DNA of 64,000 bases from Macrothele yani (GCA_039090855.1 CM076991.1:101878021-101942020); one strand, 5' to 3'; counted from the stretch's first letter, positions 1 to 10,964 are shown. Program-made: numbers and translations. Notes: a model not told the origin generated them from the letters alone.

Positions 1-174
1 AAAACTTTTACATTGTTTCTGTAAAGGTATTTATCTGAACCTTTTCTTTAGGATTAAAATTAATTTGTGCCGTTTTAGTTCTGATTAATTAACACGAAAA
101 TCGCAAATAAAATGTCACCTGCGTGGTATGACTATTAAATAGCGGGACTAACGCTACGACTGCAGTTAAAAAAG

Positions 175-490
175 AAACTGATATTTTTAACTCTTATCAC
201 CTTCAATCTGCTCCTATTCGGCATCAATACACTGCTGCATACCAATCGTCTACTCGGCAAAGAATTGCTGTAGCTCAGGTAGTAGTTCTCTTCTTCACCA
301 CGGTAACTGACTCGAAACGGGTGCCCCTATTTGACTTTAGATGAAATAAAAAAAGTCGCAAGGGGCCAAATCTGGAGAGTAGGGAGAATATTCAAGGGCT
401 ATGATTCGTTTCTCAGTTAAAAACTGCTTCACTGAGAGTTGTAAATGAATCGGTTGGTTGTGGTTGTGAAGGATGGAGACATTTTTCAAC
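175..490 (-). pseudogene. mariner transposase, C-terminal remnant
   Basis: Reading the minus strand, about 40 residues resemble the mariner core around the second and third catalytic positions: an ILHNHNQPIH segment (family: LLHDNARPH, so the catalytic D appears as H) and then YSPDLAPCDFFYF, the typical third-aspartate motif. Downstream (toward 175) the reading continues as a frame-broken C-terminus. The N-terminal two thirds is absent; the sequence changes abruptly at about 490 into repeat block A, as if that block had inserted into the mariner gene. Dead copy. Confidence 0.75.
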
Positions 491-491
491 A

Positions 492-2480
492 ATTCTAGTA
501 TCTTTTTCTCAAGTGTTCTGTACAAAAAGATCGTACTTATAGTATCACTTAGTCCGCCCGCCCGTCCGTCCGTCCGTGGGCGCCATATGTCTGTCCGATT
601 TGAAAAATTTTTTTTTGCATTGGGAAGCTTGAAATGTGAGAGTGATGATCCTTGCATCCAGACTGTTTCCCGATGCAAAAGTTTGCCGCAAGAGGGCGTA
701 AATGCAAATTATATCGAATTCATAATATTCCATATTTAGTGTTATTGAAAAAATTTTTTCTTCCATTCCATGCAATTTATACCTAAGACTGTTTTACGTA
801 CACTCTCTTTTTCGAGTAATGCATAGATTTTCCGCTAGGGTACTTTGCGTTTCCCCCGATATATCTTCTTCTAAAAGTCCTATTTGAAAAATTCTTCCTG
901 CATCGGATACAGCTCTTAATGGAAAATGTTTTGCATATAATTTCTGGTAAGTTGTTATTTCTGCTGTTGATGCATTTGCGGCAAAATCTGACCTCCTGAA
1001 AACTCGACTGAAAAATTTCTTTCGTTGACCGATACCACTCACATCGGAAAACGTTTTGAGAGTTCCTCCTGCTTAAAATACTGCATAGTGTTTCCGCCAC
1101 GGAGCCTAGATATATATCTTGTTTACGCTTTACAACCGTAGCTTGAAGAAGCGTATATGCTCCAGCTTTGTCCGTCTGTCTGTCTGCACGAAAACTCGCG
1201 TAATAATGGTTCGATTTCGATGAAATTTTAGTATGTGGTAGGGGACAACCTGGGAACAAACCCAATTGAAAATGGGCGAAATGGGGTCAAATGTCAGAAC
1301 ATAACAGCGGGATCCATTCCATCGCTCTTATGCGTCATAACTTATGAAAAAATGCTTCGATTGCAACAAAACTTTATCATGTTGTTTCGGAGGCATACTG
1401 AACCAGTACTGTTGAATATCATAGAAATGGGGTCAAAGATCAGGGCGCAGGAGCGAGATTTATACCACAGCCATTATCTTCATAATTTGACTAAAAATGC
1501 TTCGATTGCGACAAAACCTTAGTATGTTGTTACGGAGGAATACTGTACTTGTTCTGTTGAATATCATCGAAATGGGGTCAAAGGTCGGGGCACAGGAGCG
1601 AGATTTATTCCACAGCCATTATCCTCATAACTTGAGTAATGATTTCTGGTATGTTGGAAAGCGTATCATAATCAATGCATTGCATGATTTTACTAACTTG
1701 TTTTTGTCTATATCTCTGCTTCTAAGAGTCCTATTTGAAAAATTCCTTCTTTGTTGCAGAGTGTTTCCAGTGCGATATTTTCCTCGTATAATTTCAAATT
1801 TTTCTTAGCACACAAGTGTGTTACTACGGGGTGTGAGTTCACGTTTAAACAAACACGTATTGAAAAAAATATTTTTCGGTCATATACTACTAACTATGAA
1901 AACTCTTTATGTGTACTTTCTTCCCATAACAATGCTCAGTTTATCCGCTAGGGGCGCAAATGTATACATGTTTTTCACAATATCTCTGCTTCTAAATGTG
2001 CGATTTAAAAAATTCTTTCAACACCGCATACCGTTTTCCTTGAGGAACACTTTAGGAACGTATATGAGGAGTTTTGCAGTTCACAGTTTTGTCGCTAGGT
2101 GGTTTTGTGCACTTCCGTCTGTAGATGTGTCTCCGCTTCTAAACACCCTACTGAGAAATTTCTTTTTTACTATAGGTCATTCGCTACGATAAAGATGGAA
2201 GCATCATCTTTAAATAATTCACAGTTTTTCCGCTTGGAGACGCTAATATCAAAAACTTTTTCTCGCTATCTCTGCTTCCTGGTATAGCTTTTGCCACGAA
2301 GAACACTTTGCGCTTACTTTCAATTATTCCGTTACGCAGAACTTTTCCGGTAGAAATCTTAGACTTAGGTCATGTTTTCTTCAATGTTTTTTCTTTTAAC
2401 TGTTCTGTTTGAAAACCTCTTTGTCTCTAATATGAGAAACTTTTTGTGCCAATTTATTACATTTCGTAACGTATTTTTTA
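492..2480 (+). repeat. Tandem-repeat element block A (GGGGGCG-motif family)
   Basis: The block opens with a leader (aaaaagatcgtacttat, then a CCGT-rich tract near 550-575) that is also found, in either orientation, at one edge of blocks B, C and D. It continues as degenerate ~150-bp monomers, each with a TCCGATTTGAAAAATTC-type segment, a TATCTCTGCTTCTAA segment and a GGGGGCG-type motif (for example gcaagagggcgtaaatgc near 690; degraded forms near 830, 1940 and 2090). It is more diverged than blocks C and D and is interrupted by a second repeat family at 1168-1640. No long ORF belongs to it. Confidence 0.7.
1168..1640 (+). repeat. Second tandem repeat, ~145-bp units with GGGGTCA direct repeats
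   Basis: About three diverged units follow a TCCGTCTGTCTGTCTG tract. Each unit has ttgaatatcatcgaaatgg, a GGGGTCAAAGGTC or GGGGTCAAATGTC segment, gagcgagatttat and ttcgattgcgacaaaac. Equivalent points lie about 145 bp apart (gttgaatatcat at 1411 and 1556). The segment GGGGTCAAAGGTCG at about 1574 is a close DR1-type pair of nuclear-receptor half-sites. This may be an independent element inserted in block A or a diverged subfamily of it. No coding function is apparent. Confidence 0.6.
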
Positions 2481-2920
2481 ACCGCTTGTGGAAGTATGTA
2501 GCTGAGGTGGAAACGGGTCAGACATTTCGGACCCGGGCCCGACCAGGACATGAACGTCCCATAACTGGACCCGACCGGGACCCGTAACACACCCGGAAAA
2601 ATTTGCTTTGAACTATAAATTCGAAACTCAATTTATACATATATTTACATATAAACGTAATATATATATTCATCCCAAATACTGCTTGATATTTAATAAC
2701 GGAAATAATTTTTTAATAATAAAATTTGGTTACTTGCTAAATTTTAGTACCATTTTTAGTGCCACTATTTTGCGTAATACAGAAGTAATGTCTGACTGTG
2801 ACTATGAAGTATATTACAAACGGAAATCATTATTTACGCTTGCACAAATGTATTTTTTTAATGTATTTAGATTGTTCACTCTTTTCACGCTTTAACGGAA
2901 GTGCGCATACTTTCATATGA
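2481..2920. other. Non-coding spacer between convergent blocks A and B
   Basis: AT-rich sequence with no gene-like ORF. A short GC-rich island at about 2520-2590 repeats gacccg/acccga-type words. Nothing else is recognised. Confidence 0.5.
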
Positions 2921-4012
2921 AACCATGCATTACTTCAAGAAGAAAATGTTCCTAAAAGTTTTGTCGACATGAGTAGTATCGGTCAACAAACGACTTTTTT
3001 CAATCGAGATTTCTGAAGCTCATATTTTGCTGCAAATACCTCAGAAGCGGAAATTAAGACTTACGCCACCTGGTGGCCAAACCATTTTTTTACAAAAATT
3101 AGCAATTATGTGCAAAGGATTTCCCATCAGGAGCTGTATCCGGTGCAGAAGGAATTTTTAAAATCGGAGATTCAGAAGCAGAGATATAAGGGGAAATCAA
3201 TTTACCTTTACGCCCCCTAGCGGAAAGTGTTACTTGAAAATTTTGAAATTATGTGAAAAACATGTCCCACTGGAAACACTATCCAACAAAGAAGGATTTT
3301 TTCAAATCGGACTCCTAGAATATTGACAAAAATAAGATATACGTAAACGCCCCTGGCGGAGAAACTATGGAATATATAGGAAGAAAATATTCCGAAAAGA
3401 TTTATGGTTGTGAGTGGCATCAGTATACGAAATAATTTTTTCAATCGATATTTTAGAAGCTCAGATTTTATTGCAAATACATTAGAAGCACAAATTAACG
3501 CTTACGCCCCCTGGTGGCCGAAGTATTTTTTACCAAAATTTTGAAATTATATGCAAAATAGTTTCCATCAGGAGGTGTATTCGGTGAAGAAAACATTTTT
3601 CAAATCGGAGTTTTATAAGAAGAGTTAGCGGGAAAAATGTAATTTACTTTTACGCCCCTAGCGGAAAATCTATGCGTAATTTGAAAAAGTAACTGTATCT
3701 AAAATACTTTTCGACATAAATGGAATCGAAAGATAAAATAATTTTTTCAATCGGATGTTTAGAAGCAAAAATGTGGAATAAAACGTATTTTTGAATTCGA
3801 CATCATCTGCATTTACGCCCTCTAGCAGCGAAATTGTACATCGTTAAAAACAAACGAAATGAAGGATCATCATTCGCATATTTCAAGCTTCCCAATGCAA
3901 AAAGAATTTTTCAAATCGGACTAATAGTTGTAGAGATATCGTGGGTACAGACGTACGGACGGACGGACAAACCGGTAACATAAGCAGGATCTTTTTTAAA
4001 AAAGACATGCTC
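2921..4012 (-). repeat. Tandem-repeat element block B (reverse orientation)
   Basis: Same family as blocks A, C and D, inverted relative to A. GGGGGCG-type motifs occur on the minus strand, seen on the plus strand as acgccacctggtggcc (about 3063), acgccccctagcgga (about 3209), cgcccctggcggaga (about 3349), acgccccctggtggcc (about 3503), acgcccctagcgga (about 3651) and acgccctctagcagcg (about 3819), spaced about 145-165 bp. The leader with CCGT-rich tract and gatc(g/c)tgcttatgttacc lies at 3930-4010, so the 5' ends of A and B face outward and their repeat tracts converge. B begins mid-monomer at its left edge. Confidence 0.75.
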
Positions 4013-4513
4013 AAAAATAAGGGAGAGAGATTCATTGTCAGGTTATCCACCAAAATTCATAACTAGGCTTATGACAACGAATATGAAAAAAAAAAGATAA
4101 AATTATAAAAAAAATAGTGACGTAAGTGAGTTGAAACTAGTAGCTTGTTAAAGCCCGTGGATTTTCGTACCTGTGGTTCCCAGTACTGCATACACTGAAT
4201 AAATACTACGTACAGTTTGTACCTAAAACTTTTAAATCTCCCCCCCCCCTCGTACGATACTCCCCCAATAGCTCCTCTCAGTTCTGAGCTGCTGGTGCTG
4301 CCACTGGTCATGGACACGTCTAATTTCAACGACGCGTGCCCCCGATCTGTTTATTTAGAGAGTGAGGTGAACTTTGCATATCCGGTACAGACAGTTCAAG
4401 ATCAACGCTCTGCCGCTCTTTTTCGAACTGTTCCGACCGTTTCATTAGCCACAAATATGTAGTAGCTCCTTTTTCAAAAGAACGTGCTAAAAATTGCGTG
4501 AAATTAATGAAGT
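4013..4513. other. Unassigned spacer
   Basis: About 500 bp of mixed composition with one short C-run near 4240. The ORFs here are short and overlapping; nothing supports a gene. Confidence 0.4.
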
Positions 4514-4577
4514 GTTTCATAGTGCGTTGAAACTGTATATTCATAAAGAAGTATACAGTTTCAACGCACTATGAAAC
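4514..4577. repeat. Perfect 26-bp inverted repeat at a transposon end
   Basis: 4514-4539 is the exact reverse complement of 4552-4577 (arms gtttcatagtgcgttgaaac...), with a 12-nt loop. The right arm is the outermost sequence of the DUF4817-type element at 4539-5270. The element end has therefore been duplicated in inverted (snap-back) form, replacing the terminal bases seen in the sister copy near 43850. Confidence 0.85.
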
Positions 4578-5270
4578 AAGAACAATGTAAGATATTTTAT
4601 GCTATCTTTAACAGAATTGTAGGGGAATGTTTCAAGTTTCTTTACAGGCAGTCACATATGTCCTATGTGTGCACCCTTAGTCACACGAAACACATCGAGC
4701 CGGTAATCAATTTCCGCCCGAACGCGAGGTAAGATATCTGAATCAAGTGCGGTGATAGTGGCTGTGTATGGAATCATTTCCAGCTTCTTTCTCAAAATTC
4801 TCCAGACAGTGGGCTCTGAAATCTGCACTTCACGACTCACCCTCAGCGTTGATTTTCCCGGGCTTCGTTGAATGGCGGTATAAACACTTTCGACGACTTC
4901 TTCCGATACACGCGGTCGTCCAGGATTTTTAAGTTTGCACAAACAGCCCGTAGTTTCAAATTTTTTATGCCAGTTGTAGATAGACTTTCTGGTTGGAGGT
5001 TCGTTTCCGAATCGTGATCGAAAATGCCGTTGCACAACAGTTACAGATTCCGTTTTGCTCAATTCAAAAACACATAACGCCTTCTCCACTGCAGACGCTG
5101 CCATTTTGACTGACTGGTCACGTGACACGCGAGCTTTCGCCTACGTCACTTCCCTCATTAGCGGTACACAAACTTTATGAGTCCATCTACCTTACGGTTC
5201 GCAGTTGTGGTCCGTGTCTTCAACTCTTACTGTTTTACAGCATCTGGAAACTGTATACTTCTTTATGAAT
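4539..5270 (-). mobile_element. DUF4817-type (Tc1/mariner superfamily) transposon, internally deleted
   Basis: Terminal inverted repeats ATTCATAAAGAAGTATACAG (4539 onward) and CTGTATACTTCTTTATGAAT (ending 5270) bound the element. A sister copy at about 43850-44284 has the same ends preceded by TACAGGGTG. The body carries the reading frame at 4652-5104. At ~730 bp it is too short for a complete element, and the catalytic middle of the transposase is missing. Confidence 0.8.
4652..5104 (-). CDS. Short transposase-derived protein: DNA-binding half fused in frame to the extreme C-terminus
   Basis: An open frame of ~150 codons begins at the ATG at 5104 (MAASAVEKALCVFELSKTES), which matches the usual start of this family; an upstream in-frame ATG at 5128 would add 8 residues. 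Residues ~1-60 are the DUF4817-like N-terminal helix-turn-helix with FGNEPPTRKSIYNWHKKFE; residues ~70-115 are a second HTH with PGRPRVSEEV and STLRVSREVQISEPTVWRIL. After RKKLEMIPY the frame passes directly into the C-terminal tail (TATITALDSDILPRVRAEID), so the whole catalytic DDE/D core is deleted without loss of frame. It could bind transposon ends but could not cut DNA. Whether it is expressed is unknown; survival of an open frame may be chance in a young deletion derivative. Confidence 0.6.
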   Translation of the reverse strand: MAASAVEKALCVFELSKTESVTVVQRHFRSRFGNEPPTRKSIYNWHKKFETTGCLCKLKNPGRPRVSEEVVESVYTAIQRSPGKSTLRVSREVQISEPTVWRILRKKLEMIPYTATITALDSDILPRVRAEIDYRLDVFRVTKGAHIGHM

Positions 5271-6498
5271 CGGGGTGTATTTCCGGCAGGGGCGAAGCGA
5301 CATATTATCCCGTGTTACCACTGAAAATAGTTTTAAGCAAATAAAAATAATTTATTCAAATACGAAACAGTAATGAGACAAATTCCCTATGAAATCGTTC
5401 ATTCCACGTTGGTCGTCGGAAGATATCGCGCTATGTATTTCTTGTGAATGGGAACATGTTGGAGCTCCATCAGTAATGTGCGTTTCCACATCTGAATGTG
5501 GTTACAAAACACTGCCAGTTATATCGACAGCGCGTGCGCGCTAAACCGAAGAGAAGCATAAGCTCTCAGATAATCTCTAACTCAGTAAGCATTCGCTGAA
5601 TCATTCCTTTCCCATTTTGATTTCGGTACGTTCCTCACGTTTGCTTTACGAGCTGCCCTGCATAATATCGACAACCATTTAATCATTATTTAAAAAGTTG
5701 TTTTAATATATTTCTATCTCTAAGCCATGCTGGAAACAAACAGAATGAACGGGTATCTTCATCCACGTGGTATCCTTTGAATTTTAATCGTCTGAGTTAA
5801 AGTGCTTATGTAGTTGCATTTTGTACTTTTCTAAAGAAAAATAAAGTTTTTGCTGCCAGAGAGGCTACATGAAAAATCCTGCAACAAAGGAATCTCACAG
5901 CTTTTGTTATTAAGTAAATATTATACATGACAATCAAGTTCATTTTAATAGCATTTTATTATCATTTATTATCTCATATATTTCCTATTATAGGATTATG
6001 GTAAGCTATCGAAAACGTCACGCCTCGCCGATTATATCCGGCGAATTTTGGCCACAGCCTTGACATGAAGATCTCAAATATTTATATGGCGCTGACATTT
6101 CAGAATTGATTTGTGCTTTCATATTCAAAACAGAATACGATATTTCCCCTGCCTGCATATGAACTTCAAGTTTCCACGGAGATTTGATATACTGGACAGT
6201 CGGACTTTAGAGCCCCAGGCAAAGATTTCAATCAAACACGGAACCCACCCTACTGGTAGAATTCTACACTAGTAGCAGTCATTTCAAAAATATCTCTCTA
6301 TACATACATGCGTCTTGTGTTTGCCACAAAATCGATTACAGTTGCTGCTTTGAAACGGAAGAAAAAGGAATTGCTTAATCACAAAGCGTTCAATTTCATT
6401 CCCATGCTTTTAGTTTAATTTTGTTATTTAGAAGTCGAAAATAGTTCTGCTGTCAATTATATGCTTTTTAATTCATTTATTTTTCACAAAACAAATCA
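5271..6498. other. Long non-coding interval
   Basis: About 1.2 kb with no ORF of note and no recognised repeat. A GCGCGTGCGCGC palindrome sits near 5530. Confidence 0.4.
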
Positions 6499-6720
6499 TC
6501 ACCGCGCGGTAGCCGAAGCATTGGCTTCTGTTCATTTCTCCTAGATGCCCCGGGTTCGAATCCTGGTGAGGAATGGGTGGTGTGTTTTTGCCCTGCAACA
6601 CTCGTTTCCTCCCTCCTCTGGCCCCCAAATTAGGAACGGACGGCTGCTTACAGCTCATCAGTGTCGCACTCAGTGGGAGCGCATGGGCCCTTGCCACTTG
6701 GTCCTTCGTTCTCTGTTATT
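6499..6720 (+). mobile_element. tRNA-derived SINE, family A (diverged copy)
   Basis: The head has a B-box-like GGGTTCGAATCCTGG near 6550 and an A-box-like gcgcggtagccgaagcattgg. The body (ccccaaattaggaacggacg, gctgcttacagctcat) matches the better preserved family A copies at 24931-25159, 39400-39617 and 54058-54275. Pol III-type retroposon; no protein expected. Confidence 0.75.
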
Positions 6721-6741
6721 TGCTGCTTATTTTCAAATATA

Positions 6742-7980
6742 CACTATTTTGACAAAATTCATCGGACACCCCCTTCAAAACAAATGAACGGATCCATTGC
6801 GTTGTTGAAATGCGCGGTACAGCTGCAAACTACATAAAAACTAGCCTGCAGCTGACCGCGATCATTTCGCACTGTGAGTTTGAGTGAAAATGTCGCGACG
6901 GAAGAGAACTGACTTTGAGAAAGGAAAGATTGTTGGGTATTATATTAGTGGGTTGTCCATAAGAGAAACCGAGAGGTGTTTAAACATACCCAAGTCAACT
7001 GTTTTGAATGTACTGAATAAGTGGAAGACACGTGGCGTGCCTGAAGCAGCAAAACGTACCGGCAGACCAAAGGAAATCAGTTATTGCAGACGTCGAAGCC
7101 TCAGGAGAGTCGTTACAGCTAATCGGCGGAGTACTGCACAAGACCTCAGTGACTAAAAATGCTGGAACCTCGGTATGTACACGTACCATTTGCAGAGAAT
7201 TTCATTCCGTAGGTTACCGTGGTCGTGCGGCTGCTCATAAGCCTTTCATCTCCACTCGGAATGCTACTCGTCGTTTAGCATGGTGTAAAGAACATTTATG
7301 GTGGACCGTAGATAAATGGAAACAGGTCCTATGGACTGATTAATCTAGATACACGATCCATCAATCTCATGGCTGTGTGTGGGTATGGCGGCAGCCGGGG
7401 GAATGCTATTTACCACAGTGTACTGTTCCTACGGTCAAGTTTAGCGCTGACAGTGTACTCGTGTTGAGGTGTTTTTTGTGGTATGGTCCCGTCCAATTGG
7501 TTATCTTCGACAAACCCGTTAACCAGTACGTCTACCTCGATATTCTGGACAATTATGCCCTACAAATTATGTGGCAATACTATGGAGTCGATGCTTGTAG
7601 ATACCAGCAGGATAATTCACCGAGCCATAAAGCAAGGACTGTTACGGCGTGATTTGACGATAATTCCGTATCGTGTGTGGACTGGCCATCACAGAGCTCT
7701 GATCTTAATCCCATAGAGCACATATGGGATGAATTAGAGTGCCGCATAAGAAATTTGGAACCAAGGCCTACTACTAAGCAACAGTTAGCGGCAGCATTAT
7801 GTACTGAATAGAAGCGCATACATGTCGCTGGGTTCCAAAACTTTGCGGAAAGCATGTGTCGAAGGGTCAGTGCATGCATTCAGGCCAAAGGTGGATCGAC
7901 ACCGTACTAATATATGTCAATAAATGCTATGTATGTTGTGTTCCTCTTTTAGGTGTCGGGTGACTTTTGTCAATACAGTT
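6742..7980 (+). mobile_element. Tc1-like transposon, copy 1 of a family also at 33981
   Basis: TA dinucleotides at 6740-6741 and 7981-7982 flank the element. The left end CACTATTTTGACAAAATTCA and the right end (TGACTTTTGTCAATACAGTT) are diverged inverted repeats of the family end seen intact at 33981-35231. Length ~1.24 kb. It contains one degenerate transposase gene. Confidence 0.85.
6890..7910 (+). pseudogene. Tc1-like transposase, frameshifted
   Basis: It starts at ATG 6890 (MSRRKRTDFEKGKIVGYYIS), the paired HTH domain of Tc1 transposases, with GRPK (AT-hook-like) after the first HTH. An in-frame stop falls after QDLSD near 7156. Further frames carry CTRTICREFHSVGYRGRAAA, then a W-K-Q-V-L-W-T-D segment, then QQDNSPSHKA (second catalytic D). 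The IEHIWDELE region with the catalytic E is readable near 7715-7745, and the tail (VSACIQAKGGS) ends near 7910. At least two frameshifts and a stop make it inactive. Usual length for the family is ~340 aa. Confidence 0.8.
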
Positions 7981-8029
7981 TATTTCACATATATATTTCA
8001 CGAGTCACTGGAAACGCATTTTAATATAG

Positions 8030-8290
8030 ACTGTTAAAAAGTTTGTGGTAGGTTGCACCAAAAAGTGGTGCTACACCAGCTTCACCACTTTCTAGAAAAG
8101 ATATACCATTGTGTTGTGCAAACAAAGCCCAACAACATGGTGCAACTTTGCACCACTTTATTGTACAAGGTTGTGCACCATGTTGTAGGGCTTTGTTTTC
8201 ACCCCCCAATGGTGTATTTTTTCTCTGAAAGTGGTGCCGCTTGTGTAGCACCACTTTTGGGTGCAACCTACCACAAAATGTTTAACAGTG
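8030..8290. mobile_element. Foldback (palindromic MITE-like) element, copy 1
   Basis: Nearly the whole 260 bp folds on itself: aaagtttgtggtaggttgca at the left is mirrored by tgcaacctaccacaaaatgt at the right, through internal pairs such as caaagcccaac...gggctttg. Outer ends read CTGTTAAA and TTTAACAG. Related copies are at 37350-38191 and 48414-48697. Non-coding; the small ORFs here are accidents of the palindrome. Confidence 0.85.
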
Positions 8291-9054
8291 TATGTAGGGA
8301 GGAATGGTGTGGATATTGTTATCTCTTCCCAATATTTCAGGAGATTTTTCTCGGGATATTTTTTAATTTTTATGTTTATCTTCAATAGTATTGGCCACCC
8401 GATAAAGAAATCCTGGGTGCACCACTGCAGCTCATCGAGTTGCTCACGGTCGTAGTAATACCCCCCCTTAAACAAAAAAAAACTTTTGCAAAAATTAAAG
8501 GGATACTAATATTCAAAGCAAACAGAATATAAATTATGTATGTTGTTGTACCACCAACTGGTCATCCATTTAACATCTCTCAAAAAACTTGAAAATTTAA
8601 TTGTCCTGGAGCGGGAATCGTATCCGCATCTCCCGATTTCCGTTCGAGCATGCTAACCGTTACAACACTCAGGACAGTGAAGATCCAAGCAACTGAGACT
8701 AAGCAAACTTAGCTTATGATGAATATTTTTCTTTCATTGATTTAGAAAAGATATACTTTTAGAAAATTAAATGCTCAAACAGAACGGGGAATATGATCAC
8801 AATTTATCTGCTCAGACCACTCATAACAGAGGGGCTACTAATAAGCTTGCATTAATAATGTTTATGAGCTAGATTTTCCGTAAATAAAAAAATATATATA
8901 TGTAAAACATTCATGATTGGGATGCACGTTCTAACATATTTTCTTGTGTGCTCCCAGAATTTGTAAAGAAAGTTTTCCTCAATGCATTGAAGTTAAAAGT
9001 AAACTGGATCACATCTTCAGTTGTAACTGAAGTCACAAGAAAGTAATAAAAAAA
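8291..9054. other. Spacer with a SINE tail fragment
   Basis: Near 8430-8470 the words cagctcatcgagttgctcacggt match the 3' end of SINE family A, so this is probably a 5'-truncated fragment. A tRNA-like segment lies at 8602-8677. The rest is AT-rich and unassigned. Confidence 0.45.
8602..8677 (-). other. tRNA-like sequence (pseudo-tRNA or SINE head)
   Basis: On the minus strand, TGTCCTGAG at one end can pair with CTCCAGGACA at the other, like an acceptor stem. Between them are an A-box-like TAACGGTTAGCATG and a B-box-like GATACGATTCCC. I cannot assign a believable anticodon loop, so I do not call a functional tRNA. Confidence 0.45.
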
Positions 9055-9056
9055 TA

Positions 9057-10294
9057 CACTCCCCGACAAGGAAATTAGCGCACCAAGAAGGAAGCATCGG
9101 ATTAAACTGAAATTTTATGGACGTAATGATACAGATGAATGCTACACATGGTGGCAAAAACAGGCTGCAGGACAATTACAGAGTGATGTGTGGCACGCAA
9201 TACGGTCATCTTCAAAAGTGTGATACATGCTGCAATACGGTCCGGCATGGAGGCAAACGGACGCCTGATGTTGTCCTGCCTCAGACTGGCCGACACGTGT
9301 TGGACGGTGTGCTCCAAATCCCGGATAGTGCGACAAGCCGGCAGTCGGCGTTTCAACTGGTCCCACACATGCTCGATAGCGGACATGTTCGAGGAGCGGG
9401 CAGGCCATGGAAGTGTCTGAACATGACGTAGGTAATCCTGGCAAACCCAAACCGTGTGAGGGCGGGCATTATTCTGCTGGTATAGCGCACCTGGAATCCC
9501 GGCTAGGTATGGGGGAGCACATGGGGCCGTAGGATCTCAGCCACATACCGCTGGCTCGTCAATGATCCACGTACCACTACTAGAGCTGATCGGCTATCGA
9601 ACGCAATGGCCAGACCGTAATGCCTGCAGTGGGGGAGGCCTGGCACCACTGCACAAGGAGCCGGCGATATTCCCGTGTTAATGGTAGCACACTTAAGGGG
9701 AGCTGGGATCGCAGATTCGCTTACACGCACAAGTCGTCGGGAAATGGTTCGTGGGCACACAGGAGTCGCTTTATCTGCCTGTAAAGTGGAACGGGATCCG
9801 TTCGTGCCAGGCGCACGATCCGTCGATTCTCGCTACCGGTGGTCCTCCTGGTTCGTCCGGAGTCGCTCCGCCGTGTGGCAGTGACTTAATGTGTCCACTG
9901 CACCCAACACAGTCGGGCGGTATCGTCAGAACGATCCACGTGGCGGGCTAAACTGCGCCCCGTCCACCCTGCCGTTTTCAGCCAGGTGATCCGGCTTCTG
10001 TCAGAGTGCGTACGTTGTGTAAATCGACGTCTCTGGCGTCTACCCAGCATTTTTGTCACTCTGTATTCTTGCTTTTGTCGACTGGTGCTTTTTGCTTTCA
10101 TGGGGCATCGACTACCCGCCGACTTATAAGGCCGCCGGTTCGTGCTTGCAGCGCCACCACAATATGTGCGGTCGTGTGCACTCGCACCAAACGTGGATCA
10201 TTCGCATATCAGCGCACGCACTCTAGCTATTTGCAAAGTTTCGCGGTTGTAGCATGTTTTCTTCTAGGTGCGCAAATCTCATTGTCCGTGAGTG
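9057..10294 (-). mobile_element. Tc1-like transposon with TA target duplication
   Basis: Left end CACTCCCCGACAAGGAAATT and right end (reverse complement CACTCACGGACAATGAGATT) are terminal inverted repeats, each next to a TA (9055-9056, 10295-10296). Length ~1.24 kb. A fragment of the 5' end of the same family is present at 55470-55657. Confidence 0.85.
9190..10101 (-). pseudogene. Tc1-like transposase, decayed
   Basis: Minus-strand pieces in family order are: RSLARHVDRSDDTARLCWVQ (N-terminal HTH, 9886-10050); VCPRTISRRL/VR (end of the second HTH, near 9740); ALVVVRGSLTSQRYVAEILR (central domain, near 9540-9600); and MSAIEHVWDQLKRRLP (E motif, near 9360) followed by FASMPDRIAACI. The pieces lie in different frames with a missing or scrambled segment around 9480-9700. 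No intact catalytic triad can be read. Confidence 0.75.
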
Positions 10295-10905
10295 TACTTA
10301 TGAGTCCGACAAACACATCCACCAACTTGAAAAATTAACCTGGTTTTTTCACCGAAGACGTTTTTATATCATGCTCTAAGGAAATCACAAATTCATTCAA
10401 GGTATAAATTAAAATCATTGCGAATAGTACTACAAGCATACTGTTGGTTTTTGTTTCAGCCTGTTCTCCTCGGTCGATTCACCCATCTGCTTTTTAACTA
10501 TATATCGCTCTGTAAGTGATCCTCCCACATTTTTCTAAAAGGTACGGAGTAATCTCCAGACATTCTCCGAAAGCTTGTTGCGGTAAACATCAGCAATATT
10601 ACATTTGATGGATGTTTACGAACTACAGAACAGAGGACATATGCTTTAACCTTCCTTTTGAGTTCCTGTATTCTCATGTAAATTTGGTTTAGTTTTATTA
10701 AAAGTTCTTTCGAATCTTAATGCCACATTTTCTCTCGACGAATTTGAGTTTGGCAACGCTGGCAACAGGTCAGAAGTCAAGTTAAGTATGCTGGTGTTAG
10801 AGATAAGAGCTGCTGTTTATAATGTACTGCGCTCATTATGTTATTTCGTCTCATTATGCTTTTGGAGTTCTAAATGTTACCAGGATCAATATTTTGTTTC
10901 CTAGA
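10295..10905. other. Unassigned spacer
   Basis: No repeat or gene recognised. Confidence 0.4.
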
Positions 10906-10910
10906 ATTAT

Positions 10911-10911
10911 G

Positions 10912-10964
<53 letters not shown>

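Noticed and set aside
492..4012. CRISPR-like array
   Set aside because: Repeat units are ~150 bp and diverge throughout, with no short identical repeats separated by unique spacers, and the genome is clearly eukaryotic.
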